From positions 1-64,000 of the forward strand of contig CAIKHZ010000030.1 in NCBI GenBank assembly GCA_903827375.1: DNA of 64,000 nucleotides, read 5' to 3'. Position numbers and translations under genes: made by a program. The stretch comes from Akkermansiaceae bacterium. GTDB taxonomy: Bacteria > Verrucomicrobiota > Verrucomicrobiia > Verrucomicrobiales > Akkermansiaceae. The notes under the pieces were generated by a model that was given only the letters and a program-made list of their open reading frames with translations, searched no databases and was not told the DNA's origin. This document shows positions 24,972-34,551 of the stretch, piece after piece. Position 1 is the stretch's first letter, and each line of letters begins with the position of its first letter.

Positions 24972-26099
24972 TCAATGAGTTGTGGCGACGGCGGGTTTCC
25001 AACTGCGCGTAATGGCCACTGCCACGCTGCCTTGGATCATGCTGGAGTGGCCGCTGCGCATGCCTGAGCTGAGAGTTTGGATGGTTTCGAATTGTTCACG
25101 CATGACTACCGGATAGACCAACGATAGCCAGACTTTGCCGGAGCTGATAGATATATCCTCGTCAAACACCTCCCCGTCCAGCCCCGTCACCCCTGCTTGG
25201 CGGTAATTTCCCGTCACCGAAAACACCCCGCACGGGTGACCACCGCAAGCCTCAAACGCCTCGAGTGTGAGCACCAATGAGCCGCTGGCTCCCTCGTCCA
25301 ACAATAATGCCAGGGCCTCTCCGGTTAGAGGCACGGTATCACCCGGTTTGAGCCGTCGTTTTCCCAACCAATAATTGCGTGGCAGGACACCTGCGCTGCG
25401 GCCGATGGCCCCCAAATGGGGTTCGAGATTGCGGCTCCAGACGGCAAGTTTGAAGTCGTCGGAGTGGACCGCCTTCCACCCCTTGCCATCGCTTACAAAC
25501 CGGCTCTGGCATCCCGTCAGCTCCTTGATGGCGCTCAACTCATCCGTTACTGCGGGGACGGCAGCCGCAATCGCCGCCTCTTGCTCGGCCTTCGCTTGCT
25601 CAAGCTTGGATTTGCTAGATTTCCCCTTCTCAACCTTCGGCTTTGGCTTGGCAGCTTTGGCCGCTTTTGCAGCTTTCTCCGCCTCCACTTTGTCCACCTC
25701 GGGTTTAGTAAAGCCCGCACTTTCCATCGTCAGATCCAGTTGTTTGCCCGCCCGCTCGTAACGGGTCGTAAAATACCGGGTGCCGGTGAAGGCGGCCACT
25801 TGGTTGCCAATGGCGGATTTGATGACGATGCGCGCCGCCTCAAATGTCAGACGGCGGTCCTCCTTGACTTGTAGCTGCTCGGGAAACGGCAGATCCTTGC
25901 GAAAAACCGCCCCCTCAGCCGTTTGATCCACCAACGCCTGAAGCAGTGGGTCCGGCTGGGCACCTCCCGCCTTGCCCCCCTTGGCCGTCGATTTCGCCTC
26001 CATGGCGTGTTTCGCCTTGCTTACTGCATCGCGGATTTTTTCACACGACGCGACGCTCAGTCCGAGCGCAACGATGCATAGCAGGCGTTGGGTCCTCAT
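24972..26099 (-). CDS. Putative lipoprotein of unknown function
   Basis: The product has 375 residues. The N-terminus is a lipoprotein signal with lipobox SVASC at Cys19. It is followed by a lysine/alanine-rich linker, a globular region, a second lysine- and alanine-rich helical stretch around residues 135-165 (EAEKAAKAAKAAKPKPKVEK), and a C-terminal beta-rich domain including LVLTLEAFEACGGHPCGVFS. No known family was recognised. The alternating charged linkers suggest it spans part of the periplasm. A C9 tract precedes its start codon. It is 15 bases downstream of cysE on the same strand and may share its transcript. Confidence 0.6.
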   Translation of the reverse strand: MRTQRLLCIVALGLSVASCEKIRDAVSKAKHAMEAKSTAKGGKAGGAQPDPLLQALVDQTAEGAVFRKDLPFPEQLQVKEDRRLTFEAARIVIKSAIGNQVAAFTGTRYFTTRYERAGKQLDLTMESAGFTKPEVDKVEAEKAAKAAKAAKPKPKVEKGKSSKSKLEQAKAEQEAAIAAAVPAVTDELSAIKELTGCQSRFVSDGKGWKAVHSDDFKLAVWSRNLEPHLGAIGRSAGVLPRNYWLGKRRLKPGDTVPLTGEALALLLDEGASGSLVLTLEAFEACGGHPCGVFSVTGNYRQAGVTGLDGEVFDEDISISSGKVWLSLVYPVVMREQFETIQTLSSGMRSGHSSMIQGSVAVAITRSWKPAVATTH

Positions 26100-26105
26100 T
26101 TTGTT

Positions 26106-26114
26106 GGGGGGGGG
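26106..26114 (-). repeat. C9 tract in the leader of the putative lipoprotein gene
   Basis: Nine consecutive C on the coding strand, six bases before the ATG at 26099 and directly after the cysE stop codon. Confidence 0.85.
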
Positions 26115-26978
26115 CTATTGTCGAGTCTTTCGCTCCAGTTGCTGGTTCATCTCGGCAGCCGCATTCTCTTCACCAAGTTCACCGACAATCACTGCCGGGA
26201 CTCCAGCCACCGTCGTGTGCGGCGGCACATCAGTTAGAACAACGCTCCCCGCACCGACCTTGGCCCCGGTGCCAATGACCACCCGGCCGAGGATTTTGGC
26301 ACCCGCCCCCAACAATACGCCGGAACGCACAATTGGATGGCGGTCGCCCGTTTCCTTGCCAGTGCCACCCAAGGTCACTTCGTGCAAAATAGACACGTCG
26401 TCCTCAATGATGGCGGTTTCTCCAACCACAAAAGAGGTGGCATGGTCTAACAAAATTCCGCAACCGATGCGGGCCGCGGGGTGAATATCCACCGCAAAGG
26501 ATTCACTGGCAATACTCTGGAGGTAAAGCGCCAGCCAACGCCGCCCATCCTGCCACAATTGATGGGATACCCGATAGGTGCTGAGCGCCAGAAACCCTTT
26601 GAAAAACAACACCGGTTCCAGTGGTGAGAAGCACGCCGGATCCCGCTCATACATGGCCACCAAATCCCTGGCTACACTGCGCACCAGCAACGGATGGCTT
26701 TCAAACACTCCGCTAAATAGCGGCTCCATGCATGGCCGCGGCATGTCTGTACGCGCTAGCCGGCGGCTAAGCCGCGCGCCCAACGCCGCAGCCAACGTCC
26801 CCCGCGATAGAATCACATCTTCCACCAGTGGCCCGAGCAATGGCTCTTCCTCCAGGATACGTGCGGCCTCTACGCGCAGGGTTTGCCAGACGCTGGCCAC
26901 GTCAATGCCGCCACCCCGGCAGAGGTTGACGGTGTTCTTGCTGGCCGGTTGGCTCTGGATATGTTGCATTTCGCCCAT
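26115..26978 (-). CDS. cysE: Serine O-acetyltransferase
   Basis: The product has 287 residues from the ATG at 26978; Met4 is an alternative. The N-terminal helical domain (VWQTLRVEAARILEEEPLLG) is followed by the left-handed beta-helix acetyltransferase region with the family's HPAARIGCGILLDHATSF block, VVGETAIIEDDVSILHEVTL and GGTGKETGDRHP. CysE acetylates serine to O-acetylserine, the precursor of cysteine. The gene is divergent from an Rrf2 regulator, and the two annotated start codons overlap in the palindrome CATG at 26976-26979, leaving no intergenic space. The downstream lipoprotein gene is 15 bases away. Confidence 0.9.
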   Translation of the reverse strand: MGEMQHIQSQPASKNTVNLCRGGGIDVASVWQTLRVEAARILEEEPLLGPLVEDVILSRGTLAAALGARLSRRLARTDMPRPCMEPLFSGVFESHPLLVRSVARDLVAMYERDPACFSPLEPVLFFKGFLALSTYRVSHQLWQDGRRWLALYLQSIASESFAVDIHPAARIGCGILLDHATSFVVGETAIIEDDVSILHEVTLGGTGKETGDRHPIVRSGVLLGAGAKILGRVVIGTGAKVGAGSVVLTDVPPHTTVAGVPAVIVGELGEENAAAEMNQQLERKTRQ

Positions 26979-27390
26979 GAAAATTTCGCAGAAGTTGGAA
27001 TACGCGTGCCGGGCTCTCACCCAGCTCGCCAAGCACCATGACGGCAGGACTCTTACACGACTTGACGACCTCGCGCAACGAGAAGCCATCTCCAAGAGCT
27101 TTTTACTGCAAATTCTCAACGATCTGCGTCGCGCCGGGCTCATCGAGAGCTGCCGTGGTGCCGCCGGAGGCTACCTGCTAGCTCGCCCAGCCGATGCCAT
27201 CAGCCTGCGCCAAGTGGTCGATGCCGTAGATCCCTCACTTCTCCAAAACTCAGTCGGCTCAGCCGGTGAATCCGGCCCGGCCATCCAATCCGTCTGGGAA
27301 AAACTCTCAGCCACCCTGCGCGATGCACTGGAGCAAATCACCCTTGAAAGCATTTGCGCCGACCAAAGTCCGCCGATGTTTTTCATCTGA
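26977..27390 (+). CDS. Rrf2-family transcriptional regulator (CymR-like)
   Basis: The product has 137 residues beginning with the family opening MKISQKLEYACRAL. The winged helix is visible around residues 27-65 (ISKSFLLQILNDLRRAGLIE, then GAAGGYLLARP). The three cysteines that bind the [2Fe-2S] cluster in IscR are absent from the 90-105 region, so it is more like CymR, which controls cysteine metabolism through a protein partner, than IscR. Its divergent neighbour is cysE, which supports a role in sulfur regulation. The start is fixed by family homology, and its ATG overlaps the cysE start on the other strand. Confidence 0.85.
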   Translation: MKISQKLEYACRALTQLAKHHDGRTLTRLDDLAQREAISKSFLLQILNDLRRAGLIESCRGAAGGYLLARPADAISLRQVVDAVDPSLLQNSVGSAGESGPAIQSVWEKLSATLRDALEQITLESICADQSPPMFFI

Positions 27391-27468
27391 GACAGGTCAA
27401 CTCTCTCACAAACTATCAGCTCCGGCCGTGGTGGCCATGGCATCTATATTCGAAGAAGCCGATCCATA

Positions 27469-29856
27469 TCACGGGTTGGCTGGCTGGTGTTGGAGCGATT
27501 GCCAGTAACGGCGGTCCAGCTGGTAGGGATCTAGCGAATCCTTCTTCGGATCAAACTCCGCAGGCAGCAGGCCATAGTTTTTCATTTCACGAAGGTAGTG
27601 TTCGTTAGGCATGAAGCCGGGCATATCGAAACGTTTGATTTTGTCGAGGTGGGCTTTGCTGGCGACGATGGCAGCGAGCAGCGCCTGATAATCCGGATCT
27701 GACTTATCCTTGAAAATGATGATGGCCTGAGCGTCGCTCTTGCGACCCTTGTGAAACTGGCCGGTGCCACCGGCCTCTGGCGCCAAGGGCATCAGCAGGA
27801 TTAACGATTTATCAACATCCGTGAGGTTGAAGACCGTTTCCACATTCAAAGGCCCACCGCTGCGGGGCTCCTTGGCATGGCATTCATTGCATCGCCGCTC
27901 AAGCACCGAGCCAAATGCGGCATTGCTAACGGGTGGGACCATGCCCGATCCGAGCGCGGCATAGGTTCCCGGATAGGGAGCACCGGTCTCGATCCACAGC
28001 CGCACCATCTGCTGCTCGGCAGCACTGGCCTTGACGTCGTGATGCCCGCCGGCAAGTTTCTTGAGCAAGGGACTGGCCGAGGAACCAATCGTTCGTGGAG
28101 CGCGGTTGCCGCCGGCGTCCCGGCCGTCAGAGAACTGGGCTCTTTGGGTCAGCGTGACATAACTGATGCTATAGGTCGGGCCGCGTCCGCCATCGAGCAA
28201 TACGCCACCGGAGTTAGGACCACCCTTTGGCGTGGGCAGCGGCCCGTGACAAGCGAGGCAATGGTGGTCGAGGATGGGTTGCACGTCGCGGGGAAAATCG
28301 AAGATATCAGGAACGCCAGCGATCGGTGTGATAGGGTCCGGCGGGTGCTGCATGGCTAGGCGTGGAGCCGCTGCGACAGGGCTTTTGCCACGTTCCTCAT
28401 GGCATCCGACGCAACCGAGGGTTTCCCCGGGTTGAACTGTCATGAAACTTTGCATGCGTTTGACCGACAGGTTGTTTTCATCGAGCGCGACGAAAAACAA
28501 GCTGCGCAATGCGGGCAGAACCATGTGAGCGGAGCCGTCGGGATCGACCGGCACCGTGCCCAGGACCCGCTCCAAGGTAAAGGTGCCGCCCATCGACAGA
28601 GGTTCCTGGGTGCCGGAAAAATTCACCGGTTTGGGCAGAGCCTCGAGCACTAGCAATTTTTTGATGGTGCCCATTTCGACGCCCTTCATATTGCGGCCGA
28701 TGTACACATTGTCGAGCGTGACCGTGCCAGTGGCCTTGCTCCGGTCGGTCATCGCCGGGATGATGCGTTCGCGGGGACGCGTCTGGACCGGGCGCGGTTC
28801 GTGGAGCCAACCGCTCTTGGTCCACTCGGCTGGCATGTCGTAAAGCTTGTAAATGCCACCGTTCCCATCGAGCACACTGATAGACGTTTGCCCCGCCACA
28901 AGATAGCCTTTCGCAGACATCGGATAGGGGTCTCGGAACGAGGTGTTGCCCGAGATTGAGCGGGCCATCTTTTGATCGTCGGGTCCGTTTGATGGATCGA
29001 CGACGGTGATGATGCCCTCATGTTCTTTGGCACCGTGGCCGGGCGAGAACGAAGCCACCACATTGGCGGTTCCCGGGATGGGTTTGGCATCGATCATCAC
29101 CGTGCCGGGGTGCATGTTGCCGTAATAAACCATTTGTGAGGTTCCATCGGGGTTCATCGTCCACAGGTGATGGAACTGGACGCGGCTGCGATCGATATAT
29201 TCCCAGCGCTGATAGAGAATACGTCCGTCCGGAAGCAACCACGGTGTGTTATCCTGCTCAAGGTTGCAGGAAAGTTCGTGGATATCTCCTCCATCTGCAT
29301 GGCAACGGTGAATGGTCGCCACCCGCACAAACCAACACTGAACCATGCGTTTGCAGCGCGACGAGCAAAATACCAAATCGCCGTCCGGCAGATAGGTGGG
29401 CTCAATGTCATCGAACGGGCCATCGGTGATTTGCCGCAATCCCGAGCCGTCAATGTTGATCTCGTATAGGTGGTAATACGCTTGCCCACCCTTGCGGTAA
29501 GAAAAAAGGATCTTGCGGGCATCATAGTCCAATTGCGGGTCGCGCACGCCGCCGGCCTCGTCATGGAGCAGGGTGATGGCCTCGCCTGTTTCGACGTTGA
29601 GGCGGACGAGGCGGCCGCCCTCGTGATAGAGATTTCTTTTGGGATCATCAGACCAGGTGCTGAAGTTTGCATACCAGTGGCCGTCTCCATCCACTTGGCG
29701 CACGGCGAAGACCACCTCGCGAACCTGATGGTCCTTGAGGATGGCAACGGCTTTGTCGTGCTCCGGGACGGGCGCGTCCGCAGCCAAACTTAGCTGCGAC
29801 GTAAAAATTGAGCCAAGCAAGGTGATGGCGAGAATCCATTTTTGTACGGAGTTCAT
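27469..29856 (-). CDS. HzsA-related multihaem c-type protein (second of pair)
   Basis: The product has 795 residues starting at the Met before NSVQKWILAITLLGS, a signal peptide. Residues 30-430 contain PD40/TolB-like beta-propeller repeats (YLPDGDLVFCSSR, LLPDGRILYQRWEY). Three c-type haem sites follow: CVGCH (Cys482), CLACH (Cys533) and CNECH (Cys656). This architecture matches proteins annotated as HzsA-related after the alpha subunit of hydrazine synthase. Nothing else here points to anammox, so hydrazine chemistry is not implied. It presumably acts in the periplasm or outer membrane as an electron-transfer or redox enzyme. The gene is 20 bases after its paralogue on the same strand. Confidence 0.75.
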   Translation of the reverse strand: MNSVQKWILAITLLGSIFTSQLSLAADAPVPEHDKAVAILKDHQVREVVFAVRQVDGDGHWYANFSTWSDDPKRNLYHEGGRLVRLNVETGEAITLLHDEAGGVRDPQLDYDARKILFSYRKGGQAYYHLYEINIDGSGLRQITDGPFDDIEPTYLPDGDLVFCSSRCKRMVQCWFVRVATIHRCHADGGDIHELSCNLEQDNTPWLLPDGRILYQRWEYIDRSRVQFHHLWTMNPDGTSQMVYYGNMHPGTVMIDAKPIPGTANVVASFSPGHGAKEHEGIITVVDPSNGPDDQKMARSISGNTSFRDPYPMSAKGYLVAGQTSISVLDGNGGIYKLYDMPAEWTKSGWLHEPRPVQTRPRERIIPAMTDRSKATGTVTLDNVYIGRNMKGVEMGTIKKLLVLEALPKPVNFSGTQEPLSMGGTFTLERVLGTVPVDPDGSAHMVLPALRSLFFVALDENNLSVKRMQSFMTVQPGETLGCVGCHEERGKSPVAAAPRLAMQHPPDPITPIAGVPDIFDFPRDVQPILDHHCLACHGPLPTPKGGPNSGGVLLDGGRGPTYSISYVTLTQRAQFSDGRDAGGNRAPRTIGSSASPLLKKLAGGHHDVKASAAEQQMVRLWIETGAPYPGTYAALGSGMVPPVSNAAFGSVLERRCNECHAKEPRSGGPLNVETVFNLTDVDKSLILLMPLAPEAGGTGQFHKGRKSDAQAIIIFKDKSDPDYQALLAAIVASKAHLDKIKRFDMPGFMPNEHYLREMKNYGLLPAEFDPKKDSLDPYQLDRRYWQSLQHQPANP

Positions 29857-29876
29857 GAATGATGGTGGGTGGTGAA

Positions 29877-32648
29877 TTATGGGTTGGGACGTGGATTTGA
29901 GCTCAAGCTGACGCGGTGGCGGTATTCCTCGCGGTCCTTGACGACCCAATCGTTGCCGCCGCCTTGCGCGGTGGTGGGTTCCCAGCCGTTGTCATTTTCG
30001 TTAGTCTGGCGAACGATACATTGTTCGACGAGGCCGGCCATCTTCTTGAAGTTAGGGTCGTCCTTCGTTTGCCATGTCTGGAGTTGTCCCCAACCGCCAG
30101 CAGCGATGGCCAAGGGCATCAAGAGGATGCGACTCTCGTCGGGTTGGGCGGGATTGATGAGCGCGCGTTCGGGTTGATTTGCGATGGCCTCGCCGAAGAG
30201 AGATTTGGCAAAGGCGCGCAATTCGATCACGCCTGCGGCGGCGATTTTTCGTTCCTCCAATTTATTAGGGAAGAGATCGCCATAGCACTGGGCGTTGAGG
30301 TCGAGCCAATCCATGATTCTCTGAAAGCTGGCGCTGTCCAAGATAGCATCCCCGTGGTGCTTAAGCAGCATGTCCGGGAGTTTGTTAGCATAAGAATAAT
30401 AAGTAAACGGACGGCTGATGTTTATTTCCAGACTGCCCATAAAATCCTTGGAGCCAAGTCGATGCTCACCCAATTTGATCAGTTCGACGAGCGATCGCGG
30501 CCAAGTGATGGCCCCATCATGAACCAAATCCAGATTTTTCCTAGGCGCTTCCAGGCCATGGCAGGAGATGCAATAGCGATCGAGAACCGGCTGCACCGTG
30601 CGCATAAAACTAAGTCCGCCCTTGTATTGAGGGCCGGCAGGCGGAGTGAGTTCGAGCGGAGCACGGGTACTGCCATGGCCGGATCCCAACATGGTCGGAC
30701 TCGTCAGTTCCGGTTCATGACAACCGATGCAGCTGCGGCTTTCGCCCTTTTGGAGATAGAACAGGCTGTTTTCGGTGAGGATGGCGCGGCCGTTAGAATC
30801 GAGGGCCTGCAATTGAAGAGACGTTTGTGGTGGCACTTTAAAATAGACCGAGCCATCGGCCGCCACAGGCACGGTACCGAGGACTTTCTTGGGGATCTCA
30901 ACACCCACAGTCATGCTGCACGGCGCACGATCGGCGCGAGGTTGCACACCCAGCGCGTTGACCCGGATCGCCTTGATCATCCCGGGCTTGATTTTTTTTT
31001 CGGGATCGTTGCGGGTCAGCGCCACGTTTTGGATATATAGCGTGGCGAAATTAGGTGCGGCAGGCTGGGTACTGGCAGGGAAGGCGTGTGGGCGGATGCG
31101 TTTGCGGATAGGGATTGGTGAGACTGAGGCGATCGTTGGGTTTTCGAAAATAAACTCGCGGCCGCCGAGCGAATCGACGAGATAGATGGCGCGGTCGTTT
31201 TCGGGGGGCACGTTGCCTTGGCTGGAAACCGGGTGATTGGCTCGGGACGTCAGGATGAGGTCTTCGGTGATGGGATAGGGATGGCTGAAATGGGGGTTGG
31301 GCCAGCCATGGGTTTCCGAGTAGGGGGTTTCCGGGGTGAGGTGGAGGATGGAAGGCTCGCCATTTTCGCCGAGGCTATTATCGATTTTGACGATGGTTCC
31401 CGTATTGAAACTGTGATGCCCCTGAGCCGTGGCCAGAATTTTGCCAGATCCCGGGATGGCCGTTGCTTCTACCAATTCCATCGGGGCGTTCATATCGTTG
31501 CCGAAATAATGGGCGATGCTAGTACCGTCGGGGAGGCACCACCAGAGTTTGTGGAAATACATTTCGTGGCGGTTCGTGTACTCCCAGCGGGTAAAGAGGA
31601 TGCGGCCGTCATTGAGGACAGACGGTTCGTATTCGTTTTCATTGGCAAACGAGAGTTGGGTGATGGCATCGCCATTGTGATCGCAGCGGTGGAGGACCCA
31701 GGCGGGATTGTAGCGACCGCCGTGGCAGCGACCGAACGATTGGGAGCGGGTTGAGACGAAGACGATATTGCCGTCTGGCAGATAGCAGGGATCGTTATCT
31801 TCAATGACAGCGGTGGCTCGCTGGTTCCAAGTTTGGAGGGAATCGCGGCTGGTACCGGTGAGTTGGCGGACCCAGGATCCATCCACGGCAGCTTCATAGA
31901 GGCAATAGCGTTTTTGGCCGGGGACGGTATGATCGCAAAATGCAAAGACCACTTTGTCGGCATCATAGTTGAGGTCCGGATTGCGGACCGCACCCTTGGG
32001 CAGTTTTCCTGCTAGAATCGGGGTGGCTTTCGGGTTGGTTTTCCAGTTGGTTAGAACTGTAAGACCCAGGCCCGGGCGGCTGTGCATGCCGAGGTGTTGG
32101 TCGCCATTGTGACTGTAGCTGGTGGGAGGATTCTGATTGATGAGGATCCGCTCGAAGTTGAGCGCGGGATGGGCGAACACGATAAGCCGGCGCAAAGTGC
32201 GGATTTTGATGTAGAACGCATCGTATTGGTCCGGGGGGATTTTTCCGTTATTCCAGAGTTCGGCGAGTGATTTGAGTTGGTTGTGGATGGCATCCGGGAC
32301 GCTGCGGAGTTTGGCGATCCAGGCGAGTGTTTGGCGGGTCAGATCTAGGGCGCTGCGGATATCGTTAGGCTGGACCTTGCTGACATTGGAAGGCGGAGGA
32401 TTGAAAGCAGTGGCCTGAGGGTTGTTGGCGGGTGGGGCTGGCTTGTCCGGGCGGATTCCTTTACCGCCGTTGGCGGCGGCCTGGTCGGAAGTGGCGAACG
32501 AGGTGGCTGGTTCGGTGGGCACTGCCAGATCCCGCAGCCAGTAGTCGCTGATGGTTTTTTGAAATTCCTTGTCGTCTGCTGCGCAACATTTGGCGAGCGG
32601 GATCAAGCAAACCAGCAAAGACCAGAAACATTTCAAGCACTGAATCAT
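29877..32648 (-). CDS. HzsA-related multihaem c-type protein (first of pair)
   Basis: The product has 923 residues with an N-terminal signal peptide (FWSLLVCLIPLAKCCA). A proline-rich linker and helical stretch to about residue 160 are followed by PD40-like propeller repeats (YLPDGNIVFVSTRSQ, VLNDGRILFTRWEYTNRHEM) and two c-type haem motifs, CIGCH (Cys640) and CISCH (Cys693). It shares the overall plan and several motifs (DGRILxxRWEY, KVLGTVPVAADGS against RVLGTVPVDPDGS) with the next gene, indicating a tandem paralogous pair. It has one haem fewer and a longer N-terminal region than its partner. Function is unknown. Co-export and pairing as a heterodimer is an inference from the 20-base spacing. 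Confidence 0.75.
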   Translation of the reverse strand: MIQCLKCFWSLLVCLIPLAKCCAADDKEFQKTISDYWLRDLAVPTEPATSFATSDQAAANGGKGIRPDKPAPPANNPQATAFNPPPSNVSKVQPNDIRSALDLTRQTLAWIAKLRSVPDAIHNQLKSLAELWNNGKIPPDQYDAFYIKIRTLRRLIVFAHPALNFERILINQNPPTSYSHNGDQHLGMHSRPGLGLTVLTNWKTNPKATPILAGKLPKGAVRNPDLNYDADKVVFAFCDHTVPGQKRYCLYEAAVDGSWVRQLTGTSRDSLQTWNQRATAVIEDNDPCYLPDGNIVFVSTRSQSFGRCHGGRYNPAWVLHRCDHNGDAITQLSFANENEYEPSVLNDGRILFTRWEYTNRHEMYFHKLWWCLPDGTSIAHYFGNDMNAPMELVEATAIPGSGKILATAQGHHSFNTGTIVKIDNSLGENGEPSILHLTPETPYSETHGWPNPHFSHPYPITEDLILTSRANHPVSSQGNVPPENDRAIYLVDSLGGREFIFENPTIASVSPIPIRKRIRPHAFPASTQPAAPNFATLYIQNVALTRNDPEKKIKPGMIKAIRVNALGVQPRADRAPCSMTVGVEIPKKVLGTVPVAADGSVYFKVPPQTSLQLQALDSNGRAILTENSLFYLQKGESRSCIGCHEPELTSPTMLGSGHGSTRAPLELTPPAGPQYKGGLSFMRTVQPVLDRYCISCHGLEAPRKNLDLVHDGAITWPRSLVELIKLGEHRLGSKDFMGSLEINISRPFTYYSYANKLPDMLLKHHGDAILDSASFQRIMDWLDLNAQCYGDLFPNKLEERKIAAAGVIELRAFAKSLFGEAIANQPERALINPAQPDESRILLMPLAIAAGGWGQLQTWQTKDDPNFKKMAGLVEQCIVRQTNENDNGWEPTTAQGGGNDWVVKDREEYRHRVSLSSNPRPNP

Positions 32649-32976
32649 TTCCGTGTAGGTCTAGAGTTTGGTGGGCCAGCGCAGTTCCGGGTTTGGCGGA
32701 TTTTCCGTAACCTCGGGCATTGGCAGGATCATACGGCCCACAATCTTGGGATTTGTCATCCCTGCTTGCGATGTGTCGATCCCAGCGCCAAAGGTTGTAT
32801 CAACCCCATGCCCGGTCAACGGAAACCTCGGAGCACCTGACCTCGACCTTTTGTTAGCAAAGGGAGGCATGATTGCATGCCAGTGCCACGGTGGCCGGCC
32901 GCCCCCGGCTACTGGCCCCCGACTGATTGCCCTTGTGGAACCGGTTGGCATGAATTATTCAGGCGGGCGCCCCGTC

Positions 32977-34524
32977 ATGCTGTTCAGCACCTATACGTTT
33001 CTGCTGGTATTCCTGCCCCTGACGCTGGCGGGGTTTTTCCTACTTGGGAGCATCCACTGGCGGTGGAGCACCGTCTGGCTGACGGCCTGCAGCCTGGTAT
33101 TTTATGCTTGGTGGAAGCCTGATGCCGGGCAACCGTGGACGCCGTGGTTTCTAGTGCTAATCGTTTCGTCATGCGCTGGCAACTACGCCTGTGGCAACGC
33201 CATCGCGAGATCAGCGATTCCTGCGAGGCGCCGCTTGCTGGTCAGCCTCGGGGTTGCGACCAACCTCCTGCTGTTATTTTACTTTAAATACCTCGGCATC
33301 TTCGCCACTTGGTCCAACGCCTTGACGGGCTGGCCACAGGTGGTGCCACACCTGATTTTGCCGCTGGCGGTGTCGTTTTTCACGTTTTTACAAATCGCCT
33401 TTTTGGTGGATGTGTACCGGGGAGATCCGACGGGCTACAATTTTGGGGACTACCTGCTATTTGTGACGTTTTTCCCGCATCTGATAGCGGGCCCCATCGT
33501 TCATCACCGCGAGCTCATCGGCCAATTCCGGCCGCGCATCACCCGGCCCAGCCCGCGCTGTCTGGCCATCGGGTGCACCGTGTTGGCCATCGGGCTGTTC
33601 AAAAAGGTGGTCTTGGCGGACAGCTTGGCGGCGACCGCCACGCCTATATTTGAATTTGCGGCGACCGCCAGCCGGGGGTTGTCGATGGGCGAGGCATGGG
33701 TCGGCGCGCTGGCGTACAGCCTGCAAATTTACTTTGATTTTTCGGGATATTCGGACATGGCGATCGGGGTTTCGTATTTATTTGGGATTCGGCTGCCGCT
33801 CAATTTCAACTCGCCGTACAAGGCGACCTCGATCATTGACTTTTGGGGTCGCTGGCACATGACGCTATCGCGGTTTCTGCGCGAATACCTGTACATTCCG
33901 CTGGGCGGCAACCGCTGCGGCCCGCAGCGCCGCTACGCAAATCTGATGGCCACCATGTTGCTCGGCGGGCTGTGGCACGGTGCCGGCATCACCTTTGTCA
34001 TTTGGGGCGGGCTGCACGGCCTCTACCTGTGCGTCAACCACGCCTGGCGCGGTCTTCGCCAATCCCTCGGCTGGCGACCATTGCCAGCAGCCGTCGCCGG
34101 CCTGCTCACCTTTGTGGCGGTGGTATTGGCCTGGGTGCCATTCCGCGCCGGCAACTTCGAACTCGCAGCAGCCGGCAATGCCCGCCTCGCCTGGCACACC
34201 AGCGCCCGTTTCTATCAAGCCATGCTGGTCCCGCAGCGTGGTCCGCTGTGGACGCCTATCGCCGATGGCGACATCATGAAGGCCCAGCGCGCCATCCGCC
34301 CGCTCGGCTACAGCCTGCTCATCGCCTTCCTGTTGCCCAACACCCAACAATTCCTCGGCCGCTTCTCGCCGCATTTCCGGGGCCCCCGGGAAGCCGCCTG
34401 CCGCCGCCGTCGCTGGTGGGGGTGGCGGCCGGTTCCGCTTGCCGCGGCATTCATTTTCATCCTGCTGCTCGTCGTCACCCTCGAAATGGAAGGTGGCGGC
34501 GAGTTCATTTATTTCCAGTTCTAA
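32977..34524 (+). CDS. MBOAT-family membrane O-acyltransferase (AlgI/PatA-like)
   Basis: The product has 515 residues from the ATG giving MLFSTYTFLLVFLPLTL, the usual MBOAT opening; ATG 32950 is possible. Ten or more membrane segments are apparent. The family signatures YFDFSGYSDMAIG and FWGRWHMTLSRFLREYLYIPLGGNR are present. The invariant catalytic histidine is His334 in LLGGLWHGAGITF. MBOAT proteins of this type move acyl (often acetyl) groups across the membrane onto surface polysaccharides, working with an SGNH-type partner, which is encoded 27 bases downstream. It opens the glycan cluster that extends to 41813. Confidence 0.9.
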   Translation: MLFSTYTFLLVFLPLTLAGFFLLGSIHWRWSTVWLTACSLVFYAWWKPDAGQPWTPWFLVLIVSSCAGNYACGNAIARSAIPARRRLLVSLGVATNLLLLFYFKYLGIFATWSNALTGWPQVVPHLILPLAVSFFTFLQIAFLVDVYRGDPTGYNFGDYLLFVTFFPHLIAGPIVHHRELIGQFRPRITRPSPRCLAIGCTVLAIGLFKKVVLADSLAATATPIFEFAATASRGLSMGEAWVGALAYSLQIYFDFSGYSDMAIGVSYLFGIRLPLNFNSPYKATSIIDFWGRWHMTLSRFLREYLYIPLGGNRCGPQRRYANLMATMLLGGLWHGAGITFVIWGGLHGLYLCVNHAWRGLRQSLGWRPLPAAVAGLLTFVAVVLAWVPFRAGNFELAAAGNARLAWHTSARFYQAMLVPQRGPLWTPIADGDIMKAQRAIRPLGYSLLIAFLLPNTQQFLGRFSPHFRGPREAACRRRRWWGWRPVPLAAAFIFILLLVVTLEMEGGGEFIYFQF

Positions 34525-34551
34525 GCCACGCCCGGTCCCTCGCCCAGCGCC

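Noticed and set aside
27469-32648. Hydrazine synthase and anammox capability
   Set aside because: Only HzsA-type architecture is seen; the other subunits and hydrazine dehydrogenase are missing, and related proteins are found in non-anammox bacteria.
32668-32976. N-terminal extension of the MBOAT gene back to 32668
   Set aside because: The upstream codons have no membrane segments or family resemblance; the MBOAT opening starts at 32977.
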